DNA of 64,000 nt from CAZBXE01 sp964496125. GTDB taxonomy: Bacteria; Chlamydiota; Chlamydiia; Chlamydiales; CAZBXE01. Below are positions 53,914 to 61,725 of this stretch, piece after piece (within the stretch, counting starts at the first letter, position 1; the number at the start of each line of letters is the position of its first letter). The notes beneath the pieces are model-generated. The model was not told the DNA's origin, made no database searches, and worked only from the letters and a program-made list of their open reading frames with translations. A program made the translations under genes and the position numbers. Location of the stretch: positions 124,001 through 188,000 of the forward strand of contig CAZBXE010000002.1 of the NCBI GenBank assembly GCA_964496125.1. Reading direction: 5' to 3'.

Positions 53914-54732
53914 CTACTCCCGAACCACATCATAGAGCTTGCAAAGAGTGCCCATTAAGGCAGCAATCGCACTAAAAGAAAGAACAACTGCAGCATCACT
54001 TTTTGCCTCTTCTGGTTTGGGATGAGCTTCCATAAAAAGACAATTCGCACCCGATGCAATCGCCGCCTTCGCAAGAACAGGAATATATTCCCTATCCCCC
54101 CCTGTCTCTTTGCCAAGGGAAGCGGGTCTTTGCACAGAGTGCGTGGCATCAAAACACACAGGGAAGCCAAGCTTTTGCATAGCCGGGATGGCACACATAT
54201 CACTGATTAAATAGTTATAACCAAAACTTGTACCCCGGTCGATCAGTAGAATCTTCTTATTCCCAGCGGATAAAATCTTATCCACAACGTTCTTCATATC
54301 CCAGGGAGCCATAAACTGTCCCTTTTTGACACTCACAACAGCTCCCGACTCGGCGGCTGCCAGCACAAGATCGGTCTGACGACACAAAAATGCAGGAATT
54401 TGGATCATGTCACATATTTTACCCGCCTCGAAGGCCTCTTCTGGCGAGTGTACATCCGTCACAACAGGAAGATTCAGCTCCTCTTTCACTCTTTTTAGAA
54501 TGCGAAGCCCCTCTTTTATTCCTGGCCCCCGAAAGGAACTTGCGGCAGAGCGGTTTGCTTTGTCGTAGCTTGCTTTAAAGATGAAATTTACGGGAAACTC
54601 AGAAAACATCTCTTTCAAGCTGCGAGCACAGTTTACTGTATGCTCTTCTCCTTCTATAACGCAAGGACCTGCAATCACACCTAGTGGATGCCCCTCGCCT
54701 AAGTAAAAATCTTTTACGGGCACTTTGTACAT
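53914..54732 (-). CDS. kdsA: KDO-8-phosphate synthase
   Basis: Makes 3-deoxy-D-manno-octulosonate 8-phosphate for the LPS core (272 aa). The ATG giving MYKVPVKDFYLGEGHPLGVI is chosen; an upstream in-frame start would add 46 residues that overlap folK. Motifs: GVIAGPCVIEGEEHTVNC, FIFKASYDKANRSAASSFRG, and PVCFDATHSVQRPASLGKET. It overlaps folK by 19 bases. Confidence 0.96.
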   Translation of the reverse strand: MYKVPVKDFYLGEGHPLGVIAGPCVIEGEEHTVNCARSLKEMFSEFPVNFIFKASYDKANRSAASSFRGPGIKEGLRILKRVKEELNLPVVTDVHSPEEAFEAGKICDMIQIPAFLCRQTDLVLAAAESGAVVSVKKGQFMAPWDMKNVVDKILSAGNKKILLIDRGTSFGYNYLISDMCAIPAMQKLGFPVCFDATHSVQRPASLGKETGGDREYIPVLAKAAIASGANCLFMEAHPKPEEAKSDAAVVLSFSAIAALMGTLCKLYDVVRE

Positions 54733-55226
54733 ACTAGTTCCACCTGTTGGTCTAGGGTTTTGGCAATCGTAGGAAGGTGTAGAGAAATGATCTTGCCTTC
54801 CTGACTCTGGTATACAATGTTTGACGTTAAGTCCATTAAAGGGACCAGCACAAAGAGGCGCTCTTGCCATCTCGGATGGGGAAGCTCTAGCTCTTCATCA
54901 AAATAGCTCTCTTCTCCTAAGAAAAGAAAATCTAAATCGATCTTGCGCGCAGCTGACTTAGGCTTGGGCTCTTTTCCAAGACTACGTTCAATTGCCTGCA
55001 GATGATATAAAAGCGACTTGGGTGTTTGGGTAGTGTGAAATCTGCAAACGGCGTTGAGAAAAGGCTTGGAATCGATACATTCTATAGGCTCTGTTTTGTA
55101 GAATCGTGAGATCTCTAGATTCTTAACCCCAGGAATCCTAGAAATTTTTTGCAGAGCGCTCTCCATCAAGGATGCGGTATCACCGATATTCCCTCCGAGT
55201 CCGACGTAGGCCATTTTCTGATCCAT
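54714..55226 (-). CDS. folK: Hydroxymethyl-dihydropterin pyrophosphokinase
   Basis: Folate biosynthesis enzyme (170 aa). The start at 55226 (MDQKMAYVGLGGNIGD) gives the usual length; an earlier ATG would add 25 residues into the tRNA upstream area. Motifs: YVGLGGNIGDTASLMESALQ, SRFYKTEPIECIDSKPFLNA, and ARKIDLDFLFLGEE with LELPHPRWQER. folK usually lies with folP/folA; here it is upstream of kdsA and overlaps it. Confidence 0.94.
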   Translation of the reverse strand: MDQKMAYVGLGGNIGDTASLMESALQKISRIPGVKNLEISRFYKTEPIECIDSKPFLNAVCRFHTTQTPKSLLYHLQAIERSLGKEPKPKSAARKIDLDFLFLGEESYFDEELELPHPRWQERLFVLVPLMDLTSNIVYQSQEGKIISLHLPTIAKTLDQQVELVCTKCP

Positions 55227-55326
55227 AGGTACATTGAAGATACTGCACCAGACGATAGAAAGCAAGCCACGGTCATTTTTTAAGTTGAAAAGAAGGAACA
55301 ATCCCGATACACTCTGAGCGTTATCG

Positions 55327-55399
55327 GGACTGATAGCTCAGTGGATAGAGCACCCGCCTTCTAAGCGGGTGGTCGTAGGTTCGAATCCTACTCAGTCCG
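55327..55399 (+). tRNA. tRNA-Arg (TCT anticodon)
   Basis: A 73-base cloverleaf: acceptor GGACTGA pairs TCAGTCC, D stem-loop AGCTCAGTGGATAGAGCA, anticodon stem CCCGC/GCGGG with loop CTTCTAA (anticodon TCT), T arm GTAGGTTCGAATCCTAC. CCA is not encoded. It is on the plus strand between minus-strand folK and khpA. Confidence 0.95.
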
Positions 55400-55400
55400 T

Positions 55401-55649
55401 TTACTCTGCCGAAGCCTGATCTTCTAAAATCTCAAGGTTAACCCGGATGCCGTTTCGAGAAGCGACGGACATAAGGAGCGTGCGGATGGCGTTGATGGTT
55501 TTCCCCTTCTTCCCAATGATTTTCCCGATATCAGATTTTTCTACTGAAAGTTCGATAATCAAGGTTTGAGTCCCCCCGATTTCATTGATTTTGACTTGGT
55601 CTGGGTGATCAACTAAATTTTTCACAATATAGGCAACAAATTCTTTCAT
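55401..55649 (-). CDS. khpA: KH-domain RNA-binding protein KhpA
   Basis: Small single-KH RNA-binding protein (82 aa) of the YlqC/KhpA family. The KH GxxG loop is in IGKIIGKKGKTINAIRTLLM. In other bacteria it acts with KhpB (Jag) and affects cell division and RNA stability. The 3' end abuts the tRNA gene on the other strand. Confidence 0.9.
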   Translation of the reverse strand: MKEFVAYIVKNLVDHPDQVKINEIGGTQTLIIELSVEKSDIGKIIGKKGKTINAIRTLLMSVASRNGIRVNLEILEDQASAE

Positions 55650-55861
55650 CGCTCGATCCTTACGGTTCAGTTTTCTTTTGAAGAGCTAAAGTAATACCAC
55701 TTTAGCTCGATTGTTTCAAAATAGCACACACCTAGTATATTAATCTAGCCCAAAAAATCAAGAGTTTAAACCATTTAAATCAGCAACAAAACAAAACAAG
55801 CAATTATTAAAAAGATATTTTGTAACAATAAAATTAACTTACGGCATATACCGAAGAAAAT

Positions 55862-56323
55862 TCAAAAGTTGGGCACAATCGAAGAATTTGCTTCCACGAG
55901 GAAGGTGACAGGGCCGTCATTGACAAGAGACACGGCCATGTAAGCCCCAAACACCCCAGTCTGTACACGGGAGTGAAGAGAGCTAACCTGCTTGACAAAC
56001 TGATTATAAAGAATCTCAGCCTCGGGACCTGCCATGGCAGGGCCGAAGTCGGGACGCCTCCCACTCTTACAGTTTGCATACAGGGTAAATTGGGAAACAA
56101 TCAAGATCTCCCCCTTGCTTTCTTGGACACTGAGGTTCATCTTATCCGCAGCATCCGGGAAGACACGTTGCTCTACAAGTTTTTTAGCAAGATAGGGAAT
56201 CTGTGCTGCGGAATCCCCCTTGGCTATACCGAGGAAGACAAGAAGCCCAGGCCCTATAGCACCCACGACCTTCCCCTCGACTTCGACCTTTGCTTGCTTG
56301 ACTCGCTGTAGTAAAAGCCTCAT
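55862..56323 (-). CDS. dtd: D-aminoacyl-tRNA deacylase
   Basis: Removes D-amino acids from tRNA (153 aa). It has MRLLLQRVKQAKVEVEGKVV, the conserved segment LIVSQFTLYANCKSGRRPDF, and the motif NDGPVTFLVE near the C-terminus. It starts five bases after the Inc-like gene on the same strand, so the two may be cotranscribed. The 212-base gap to khpA (55650-55861) contains AT-rich sequence with no gene. Confidence 0.94.
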   Translation of the reverse strand: MRLLLQRVKQAKVEVEGKVVGAIGPGLLVFLGIAKGDSAAQIPYLAKKLVEQRVFPDAADKMNLSVQESKGEILIVSQFTLYANCKSGRRPDFGPAMAGPEAEILYNQFVKQVSSLHSRVQTGVFGAYMAVSLVNDGPVTFLVEANSSIVPNF

Positions 56324-56328
56324 TTTAC

Positions 56329-56961
56329 CTACTGCGGCTCTTCTGCGGTTGAGCCGTCAATACCTTTCAATCTTTGACTCATCTCAGAAAAATTTTTGGA
56401 ACCGACTCTGATTGCCTTTAACTCGTCAGCCTTGCCTTGTTCTCCTTCCGATTTTGCCTTATACTCCGCAGCTACAATATGTTTTTTCAAAAGAACCTCT
56501 TCGTTAAGTAGAAGCGCGTTACGCACTATATGCGTTCCTATGCTGGGTTTTATGATCATTGCTACCGTGCCCACTGCCGTAGCTATAAGCTTACATCCAG
56601 CTAAAAGAGTATCTTTCCCATCTAACTTCAACAGTTCTTTTTGCGCCTGATACGTCGCTTTAGCAGCAGGGTTCTTTCCAAGGTGGACCACATTGGCTGC
56701 ACCCGAACCAAGACATAAAACACCCCTTCCTATAAACTTTGTTGCCTTATAGGCGATTTGCACCGCTGATATCGCTGTTTGCAGCCCCCCCCCTATCAGA
56801 CCTCCTATCCTGCCCGTTACAAATGTGCCTCTAGCTTTCATCTTCTCTACAGCCAGCTCCTTTCCTTTTTGTAGAGCGTCGTGCTGTACTGTATTCAATT
56901 CTGCTTCCGGCATAGACCAGTTCAGATGAGTGGTGAAGGAACTGTTTTCGCTACGATTCAT
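56329..56961 (-). CDS. Inc-like membrane protein, tandem paralogue 1
   Basis: A 210-residue protein beginning MNRSENSSFTTHLNWSMPEA. Two hydrophobic segments lie at about residues 51-85 (RIGGLIGGGLQTAISAVQIA onward) and 115-135 (KLIATAVGTVAMII), with charged flanks and a helical C-terminal tail (AAEYKAKSEGEQGKADELKA). It shares the whole length with the gene at 57028. The ATG follows GGAGG, and a TATAAT lies 51 bases upstream. No signal peptide. Function unknown; Inc-like by hydrophobic pattern. Confidence 0.62.
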   Translation of the reverse strand: MNRSENSSFTTHLNWSMPEAELNTVQHDALQKGKELAVEKMKARGTFVTGRIGGLIGGGLQTAISAVQIAYKATKFIGRGVLCLGSGAANVVHLGKNPAAKATYQAQKELLKLDGKDTLLAGCKLIATAVGTVAMIIKPSIGTHIVRNALLLNEEVLLKKHIVAAEYKAKSEGEQGKADELKAIRVGSKNFSEMSQRLKGIDGSTAEEPQ

Positions 56962-57011
56962 AGAAACCTCCTCTTCTTAAGATATTCTTTGGATAAAAAC
57001 CACCTGGTAGC

Positions 57012-57017
57012 ATTATA
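57012..57017 (-). promoter_or_regulatory. Sigma66-like -10 box upstream of the gene at 56329
   Basis: TATAAT on the minus strand, 51 bases before the ATG. The matching box upstream of the paralogue (57723-57728) has the same spacing and about 36 bases of conserved flank (ATATTCTTTGGATAAAAAC, then ACCTGGTA). A -35 box is not clear, as is common in chlamydial promoters. Confidence 0.55.
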
Positions 57018-57027
57018 CCACGTTACA

Positions 57028-57672
57028 CTACCAATTGTCCGGTACTTCCGTAGTGAATTTCGTATCGTAGTTTTGGTTAGCCAACTTTTGCATCATTTGA
57101 GTAACACTGTCCGAACTGACTCTGATTGCCTTTAACTCGTCAGCCTTGCCTTGTTCTCCTTCCGATTTTGCCTTATACTCCGCAGCTACAATATGTTTTT
57201 TCAAAAGAACCTTGTTGTTAAGTGCATTTCCTTTGTAAATTATATCCCGTCCTTCACTTTGTTTTATGATCATTGCTACTGTCCCCACTACCGTAGCTAT
57301 AAGCTTAAGTCCAGCTAAAAAAGTATCTTCCCCATCTAACTTCAACAGTTCTTTTTGCGCCAGATATGAGGCTTTAGCAGTTGGGTTCTTTCCAAGGTCG
57401 ACTACATAGACTGCACCAGAACCAAGATATAAAACACCCCTTCCTATAAACTTTGTTGCCTTGTAGGTGATTTGCACCGCTGATATCGCTGTCATAAACA
57501 GCCCTACGACCAAACCCGACACCCTGCCTATTAAAAAATTTGAATCTAAGAGTTCTCGGAACTCTTCGCGTCCTTTATGGTCTATCTGCGAGATCTTGTC
57601 TTGATCGAATTCTACTTTCGGCAAAGACCAGTTCAGATGAGTATTAAAAGGAACTTCTTCCATATCAGCCAT
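57028..57672 (-). CDS. Inc-like membrane protein, tandem paralogue 2
   Basis: A 214-residue paralogue of the gene at 56329, beginning MADMEEVPFNTHLNWSLPKV. Shared blocks include YKATKFIGRGVLYLGSGAVY, LLKLDGEDTFLAGLKLIATV and HIVAAEYKAKSEGEQGKADE. A 95-base segment encoding the C-terminal part is identical at the DNA level (56404-56498 versus 57118-57212), while the N-terminal and extreme C-terminal parts diverge. No signal peptide. Function unknown. Confidence 0.62.
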   Translation of the reverse strand: MADMEEVPFNTHLNWSLPKVEFDQDKISQIDHKGREEFRELLDSNFLIGRVSGLVVGLFMTAISAVQITYKATKFIGRGVLYLGSGAVYVVDLGKNPTAKASYLAQKELLKLDGEDTFLAGLKLIATVVGTVAMIIKQSEGRDIIYKGNALNNKVLLKKHIVAAEYKAKSEGEQGKADELKAIRVSSDSVTQMMQKLANQNYDTKFTTEVPDNW

Positions 57673-57722
57673 AAAACCCCACGTTTATTGGAATATTCTT
57701 TGGATAAAAACGACCTGGTATC

Positions 57723-57728
57723 ATTATA
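57723..57728 (-). promoter_or_regulatory. Sigma66-like -10 box upstream of the gene at 57028
   Basis: TATAAT on the minus strand, 51 bases before the ATG, in a block duplicated from 56980-57017. The sequence further upstream is very AT-rich (ATAAAATAAAAAATGC). Confidence 0.55.
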
Positions 57729-57790
57729 GCATTTTTTATTTTATCCATAAATGACCTAAAAGGAGGAAATCCTTAGTATATACAAATGCC

Positions 57791-58672
57791 TCATTTTACC
57801 CACTTCTCCATTTCCTTGGGTGCAGGAGCAGAAATCTTCAATGCCTTGCCGGTAATGGGATGAGGAAAACTTAAGCAGTGCGCATGGAGCATCAGGCGAG
57901 GCGCCTTACCCCCTGCACTCCCATAAACCGGATCGCCCAAAATAGGGGCATTTAGATATGTTAAATGCACTCTGATCTGATGGGTTCTTCCTGTCACAGG
58001 ATAAACCTTGACAAAGCTCTCCTTCCCGGTAGCCTTGGCTGTCTGATAACAAGTCTTGGCAATCTTCTCCCCCTCCTCCAAAACAGCCATTTTCTTTCTA
58101 TCGATAGGATGGCGGCCAAAAGGGGTTTCAAGCACCCCTGTGCCCGGATTTCCCTGGCAGATCGCAAAGTACTCCTTTTCTACTACGCGCCCAGCAAAAA
58201 GAGCTACAAGCTCTCGGTGCGCTTTTGCAGTTTTTGCTGCCAAGAGCACCCCGGAAGTATCCTTATCAAGGCGGTGCACAATCCCCGGTCTAAGCGACTG
58301 CCCGGCATCAGGAAGTGTCTTACAATAGTATAATAAGGCATTGGCAAAAGTCCCCGTAGAATGCCCAGGCGCAGGATGAACCACCATCCCACAAGGCTTA
58401 TTCACCGCTAAAATTTCCTCATCCTCATACAAGAGATCAAGGGGTATGTCTTCAGGTGTGAGTTTCATCTCGCTTGTGATCAAAAACTCAACTTCAACCT
58501 CATCAGAAGCCTTCGGCCGCACCCTTTTTTTTACAGGCGCCCCATTCAGCAATACAAGCCCTTGTTCGATCAAGTGCTGAAAATAGGAGCGGGATTGTTC
58601 CGGAGAGTAGCGAGCTGCCAAAATCTTATCAAGGCGCTCGCCCTCTTCTTCTTCCGAAATCAAAAACGTCAT
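57791..58672 (-). CDS. rluD: RluA-family pseudouridine synthase (RluD-like)
   Basis: A 293-residue pseudouridine synthase with an N-terminal S4 domain (GERLDKILAARYSPEQSRSY) and the catalytic Asp in GIVHRLDKDTSGVLLAAK. The RluD type modifies 23S rRNA helix 69; the exact target is not certain. In Chlamydia the counterpart (sfhB) lies before the type II topoisomerase genes, as here. It overlaps the small gene upstream by four bases. Confidence 0.9.
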   Translation of the reverse strand: MTFLISEEEEGERLDKILAARYSPEQSRSYFQHLIEQGLVLLNGAPVKKRVRPKASDEVEVEFLITSEMKLTPEDIPLDLLYEDEEILAVNKPCGMVVHPAPGHSTGTFANALLYYCKTLPDAGQSLRPGIVHRLDKDTSGVLLAAKTAKAHRELVALFAGRVVEKEYFAICQGNPGTGVLETPFGRHPIDRKKMAVLEEGEKIAKTCYQTAKATGKESFVKVYPVTGRTHQIRVHLTYLNAPILGDPVYGSAGGKAPRLMLHAHCLSFPHPITGKALKISAPAPKEMEKWVK

Positions 58673-58953
58673 ATACCCACCACAATCAGAGCATCGGGTT
58701 GAAAAGATCCGGGCAGAAGCTTACGCGCTAGACTGATAAAATGACTGCGACTCTGTTCCAAGTCTTCTATCTCAAAGGGAATTGGCAATTTTTTCACCAA
58801 AAAGAGCTCTTTTCCACGGGTAAGCTCTTCCAGATAATCAGGGTGATCTTGCACAAAGAGTTTTTTCTGCGAGGGAGCCAAGTTTTGATATTCTTTGAGG
58901 AGAGGCCCCTCAAGGCAAAGGGCTAAAAAGAGATTTGGCTCTGAAAACAACAT
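58669..58953 (-). CDS. Small protein coupled to rluD
   Basis: A 94-residue soluble protein, MLFSEPNLFLALCLEGPLLK onward, with HPDYLEELTRGKELFLVKKL. The stop overlaps the rluD start by four bases, so it is translationally coupled. No family recognised. Confidence 0.6.
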   Translation of the reverse strand: MLFSEPNLFLALCLEGPLLKEYQNLAPSQKKLFVQDHPDYLEELTRGKELFLVKKLPIPFEIEDLEQSRSHFISLARKLLPGSFQPDALIVVGI

Positions 58954-59003
58954 AGGAAAAACCTTGGCTTTTCCTTAGAGTGTAACAAACGGGACGCAAT
59001 GTT

Positions 59004-59279
59004 TCAAGCAGTCCCGCTCTGGGAGCGCTTGTTCATTTCATGGATACGATCGTTGCTCTGCTGACACCCGTGGATAAGGCTCCAGGCAGCACTTTGCATC
59101 ATCGCTTTATAGAGCTTTTGATTTTTCTTTCGCAAATCATCCATTGTGGTAAACGTAGTACTATCACCTGCTGCAAGAGCGGCAGTCGCCCCATCTAAGA
59201 TCTGCTTTTCAGAGCTTGGTACTCCACCCACTGTAGGCATGGACCCTTGCTCGCCTGGGCCTAGAATTGGCACTGTCAT
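59004..59279 (-). CDS. Small secreted-type hypothetical protein
   Basis: A 91-residue protein. The ATG at 59279 (MTVPILGPGEQGSMPTVGG) is chosen because AAGGAG lies six bases upstream; an ATG five codons earlier overlaps that site. The N-terminal third is Gly/Pro/Ser-rich and the C-terminal half helical (RKKNQKLYKAMMQSAAWSLI). Chlamydia has a small gene of similar position between rluD-like sfhB and gyrA-like genes. Function unknown. Confidence 0.6.
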   Translation of the reverse strand: MTVPILGPGEQGSMPTVGGVPSSEKQILDGATAALAAGDSTTFTTMDDLRKKNQKLYKAMMQSAAWSLIHGCQQSNDRIHEMNKRSQSGTA

Positions 59280-59324
59280 AGTAGTCTCCTTCATTCAATG
59301 CGCTTATTATAACATAAAATGGGC

Positions 59325-59795
59325 TTAATTTACAAATTTACCTCTCTCTAAAACATTAAATATAGCAGAATAAGAAAAACCTCTACTTAAGAGACCGCGG
59401 ATCACCTTGCTCCGAACTTTAGGGTCAGAAAAGTCTGATAACAGCCATTTTTTGGCTAGAAGGGCTGAAATAGACGTCTCTTCATCAAAAGACTCTTTGT
59501 TTAGCTTTTTGGTAATCTCTGCAGAGGAAAAGCCCTTGGCCCGAAGTTTTGCGATCACCTTCAGAGGTCCCTCCATCTTCTTTTGCTTTTGCCCCTCAAG
59601 AAAAAGGGTCAAATATTGCGCATCATTTAAAATTTTGGCTTCCTTGAGATGCAGAATCACAGCGTCCACTGTATCAGAGGAAAAGCCCTTGCGGAGCATG
59701 AGAGCTTTTAAAGCATAAGATGTGTACGCCATAGCCGAAAGCCTACGAACAGCATAGAGCTTAGCTTCTGCAAAATCAAGAGGTCTATTTGACAT
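59325..59795 (-). CDS. recX: RecX-family regulatory protein
   Basis: A 156-residue RecX-like protein that would modulate RecA. The three-helix repeats are visible: AEAKLYAVRRLSAMAYTSYA, LKALMLRKGFSSDTVDAVIL, AKLRAKGFSSAEITKKL. The ATG at 59795 overlaps the parC end by 11 bases; a TTG start 12 codons upstream is possible. recA is not in the window. Confidence 0.8.
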   Translation of the reverse strand: MSNRPLDFAEAKLYAVRRLSAMAYTSYALKALMLRKGFSSDTVDAVILHLKEAKILNDAQYLTLFLEGQKQKKMEGPLKVIAKLRAKGFSSAEITKKLNKESFDEETSISALLAKKWLLSDFSDPKVRSKVIRGLLSRGFSYSAIFNVLERGKFVN

Positions 59796-61725
59796 GAAAG
59801 AGATCTGGCTGCGCGTTCTTATCCTTGGCAATCTTCTTAAATTCCCTCTTCGCTAGACGAACGCCGCCTGCTGTAACCCCCTTCACAAGGTAATCCTTAA
59901 AGGAAACTTCCATATCATTACTTTTCTGCCTCGGCACTTGCTTAAATTGTACAATCACCTTCGGATTTTCAGCATCGCTAAGGTAGTCCAGGATAACCCC
60001 TTCCTCCAGGAAACGATATTCCTTATCCAAGATAAACTTCGACACAATAAAACGCTTGGCAAACGTATAGAGTGTTCCTTTCTCATGATAGATCACGTTC
60101 AGCACAGTCTTCTTATCCGCAACACCAAGATACACTGCCTTTTTTCCTGCCTGGACGTACTGTTTCTCGGGAATATTCATAACTGTGTACGTACCGTCAT
60201 CAAAAAGGAGCAAGATCTTATCAAAGTTTGTGCACTCTAGCACCCTACCCTCTTGCACTTTAGTTCCTACAAAGCCTGTTGCAGGATCAAGTGCGACTTT
60301 TACTCTCTTCGTCTGGATCTTTGTTTTAATAAGTTCACGGTCCACCTCTTCAATCGCATCTACCTTTGTTTTGCGAGGGAAAAGCTTCCCATACTTGTCC
60401 AAAAGATTTTGGAGGTGATTAATCGTAAATTTCACCATGTCTTTTAGATCTTTTTCAACCTGTGCATGTTCCTCTTGCAAGCTCGTAATCTCTTCTTCAT
60501 TCTTCTTCCGGTCAAACCTGGAAATGCGCCTGATCGGTATTTGAAGTAGTTTCTCACGGTCCTCTTCTGTAGGAACTCGAAGGAGCATTTTATGATAGGG
60601 CTTTACGCTTGTCGCAATCGTTTCATGAATCTTTTCCCAAGTTGCTACTTCCTCAATATGCTTGTAGAGCCTATTCTCAATAAAGATCTGCTCCAAGGTT
60701 TTTTGGAAAATCTTTTCCAAAAGACGATCGCGCTTGATCTCCAGTTCTTTTTGCAAATACCCTTTTAGAGTCGCCACGTGCAGCTCCAATACCTCTTCAA
60801 CAGTAGGCTCCCAGGGCAGATTATCTCGAATCACTACAATCTGTGAATGCGCTATAACCTCGCATTCTGTATACGCATACAGGGCTTCTACGGCCTCATT
60901 TGCATACTGGCCCCTTGGCAAGGTGATCTCGATCTCCACTTTGCTTGCTGTATAGTCGTTGATCGCCTCAATCTTGATCTTTCCCTTCTTGGCTGCCTCG
61001 TCAATCGATCGGATCAAAGAATCGGTCGTCGTGCCATAGCAAATCTCTTTGATTACAATGGTCTTAGCATCTTTTATATCAATCTTCGCACGGAGTTTTA
61101 CCTTCCCTTTACCATGATCATATTGGGAGGCATCCATAATGCCGCCTGTTGGAAAATCGGGAAGAACTTTATATTTTTTCCCTTCAAGAATGGCAATCTC
61201 AGCCTTTAAAAGTTCACAGAAATTGTGGGGCAAAATGTGCGTTGCCATCCCAACCGCAATTCCGTCAATCCCATGCATAAGAAGAATAGGAATTTTAGCC
61301 GGAAGAATAATCGGCTCCTCGGCACGACCATCATAAGAGGGAATATAGGTCGTTAAATCAGGGTTAAACATCGTCTCTGTGGCAAGAGAAGAGAGCCTTG
61401 TCTCGATATAACGAGCCGCTGCTGCTGGGTCACCTGTAAAGATATTACCAAAATTTCCTTGCCGGTCGAGCAGATATTCTTTATTAGCCATGTTTGTCAG
61501 AGCTTCGTAGATCGGAGCGTCGCCATGCGGGTGGTAGGCCATCGTCTGTCCCGCAACGTTTGCCACTTTATGGAGCTTGCCATCGTGAATTCTATAGAGA
61601 GTGTGCAAAATCCGGCGCTGTACCGGCTTTAAGCCATCGAGGACGTGAGGTATCGCGCGGTCCCCTATCACATAGGAAGCGTACTTCACAAAGTATTGCT
61701 TCATTAACTCTTTTAAGTCTTCCAT
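59785..61725 (-). CDS. parC: Type IIA topoisomerase subunit A (ParC-like)
   Basis: Topoisomerase IV/gyrase A-type subunit (646 aa). The breakage-reunion domain has YVIGDRAIPHVLDGLKPVQR, HPHGDAPIYEALTNMA and the catalytic Tyr in DPAAAARYIETRLSSLATE. It is shorter than classical GyrA (about 830 aa), as only a partial C-terminal beta-pinwheel is present. Chlamydia has a second gyrA/gyrB-like pair at this position after rluD. It overlaps parE by 13 bases. Confidence 0.9.
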   Translation of the reverse strand: MEDLKELMKQYFVKYASYVIGDRAIPHVLDGLKPVQRRILHTLYRIHDGKLHKVANVAGQTMAYHPHGDAPIYEALTNMANKEYLLDRQGNFGNIFTGDPAAAARYIETRLSSLATETMFNPDLTTYIPSYDGRAEEPIILPAKIPILLMHGIDGIAVGMATHILPHNFCELLKAEIAILEGKKYKVLPDFPTGGIMDASQYDHGKGKVKLRAKIDIKDAKTIVIKEICYGTTTDSLIRSIDEAAKKGKIKIEAINDYTASKVEIEITLPRGQYANEAVEALYAYTECEVIAHSQIVVIRDNLPWEPTVEEVLELHVATLKGYLQKELEIKRDRLLEKIFQKTLEQIFIENRLYKHIEEVATWEKIHETIATSVKPYHKMLLRVPTEEDREKLLQIPIRRISRFDRKKNEEEITSLQEEHAQVEKDLKDMVKFTINHLQNLLDKYGKLFPRKTKVDAIEEVDRELIKTKIQTKRVKVALDPATGFVGTKVQEGRVLECTNFDKILLLFDDGTYTVMNIPEKQYVQAGKKAVYLGVADKKTVLNVIYHEKGTLYTFAKRFIVSKFILDKEYRFLEEGVILDYLSDAENPKVIVQFKQVPRQKSNDMEVSFKDYLVKGVTAGGVRLAKREFKKIAKDKNAQPDLFHVK

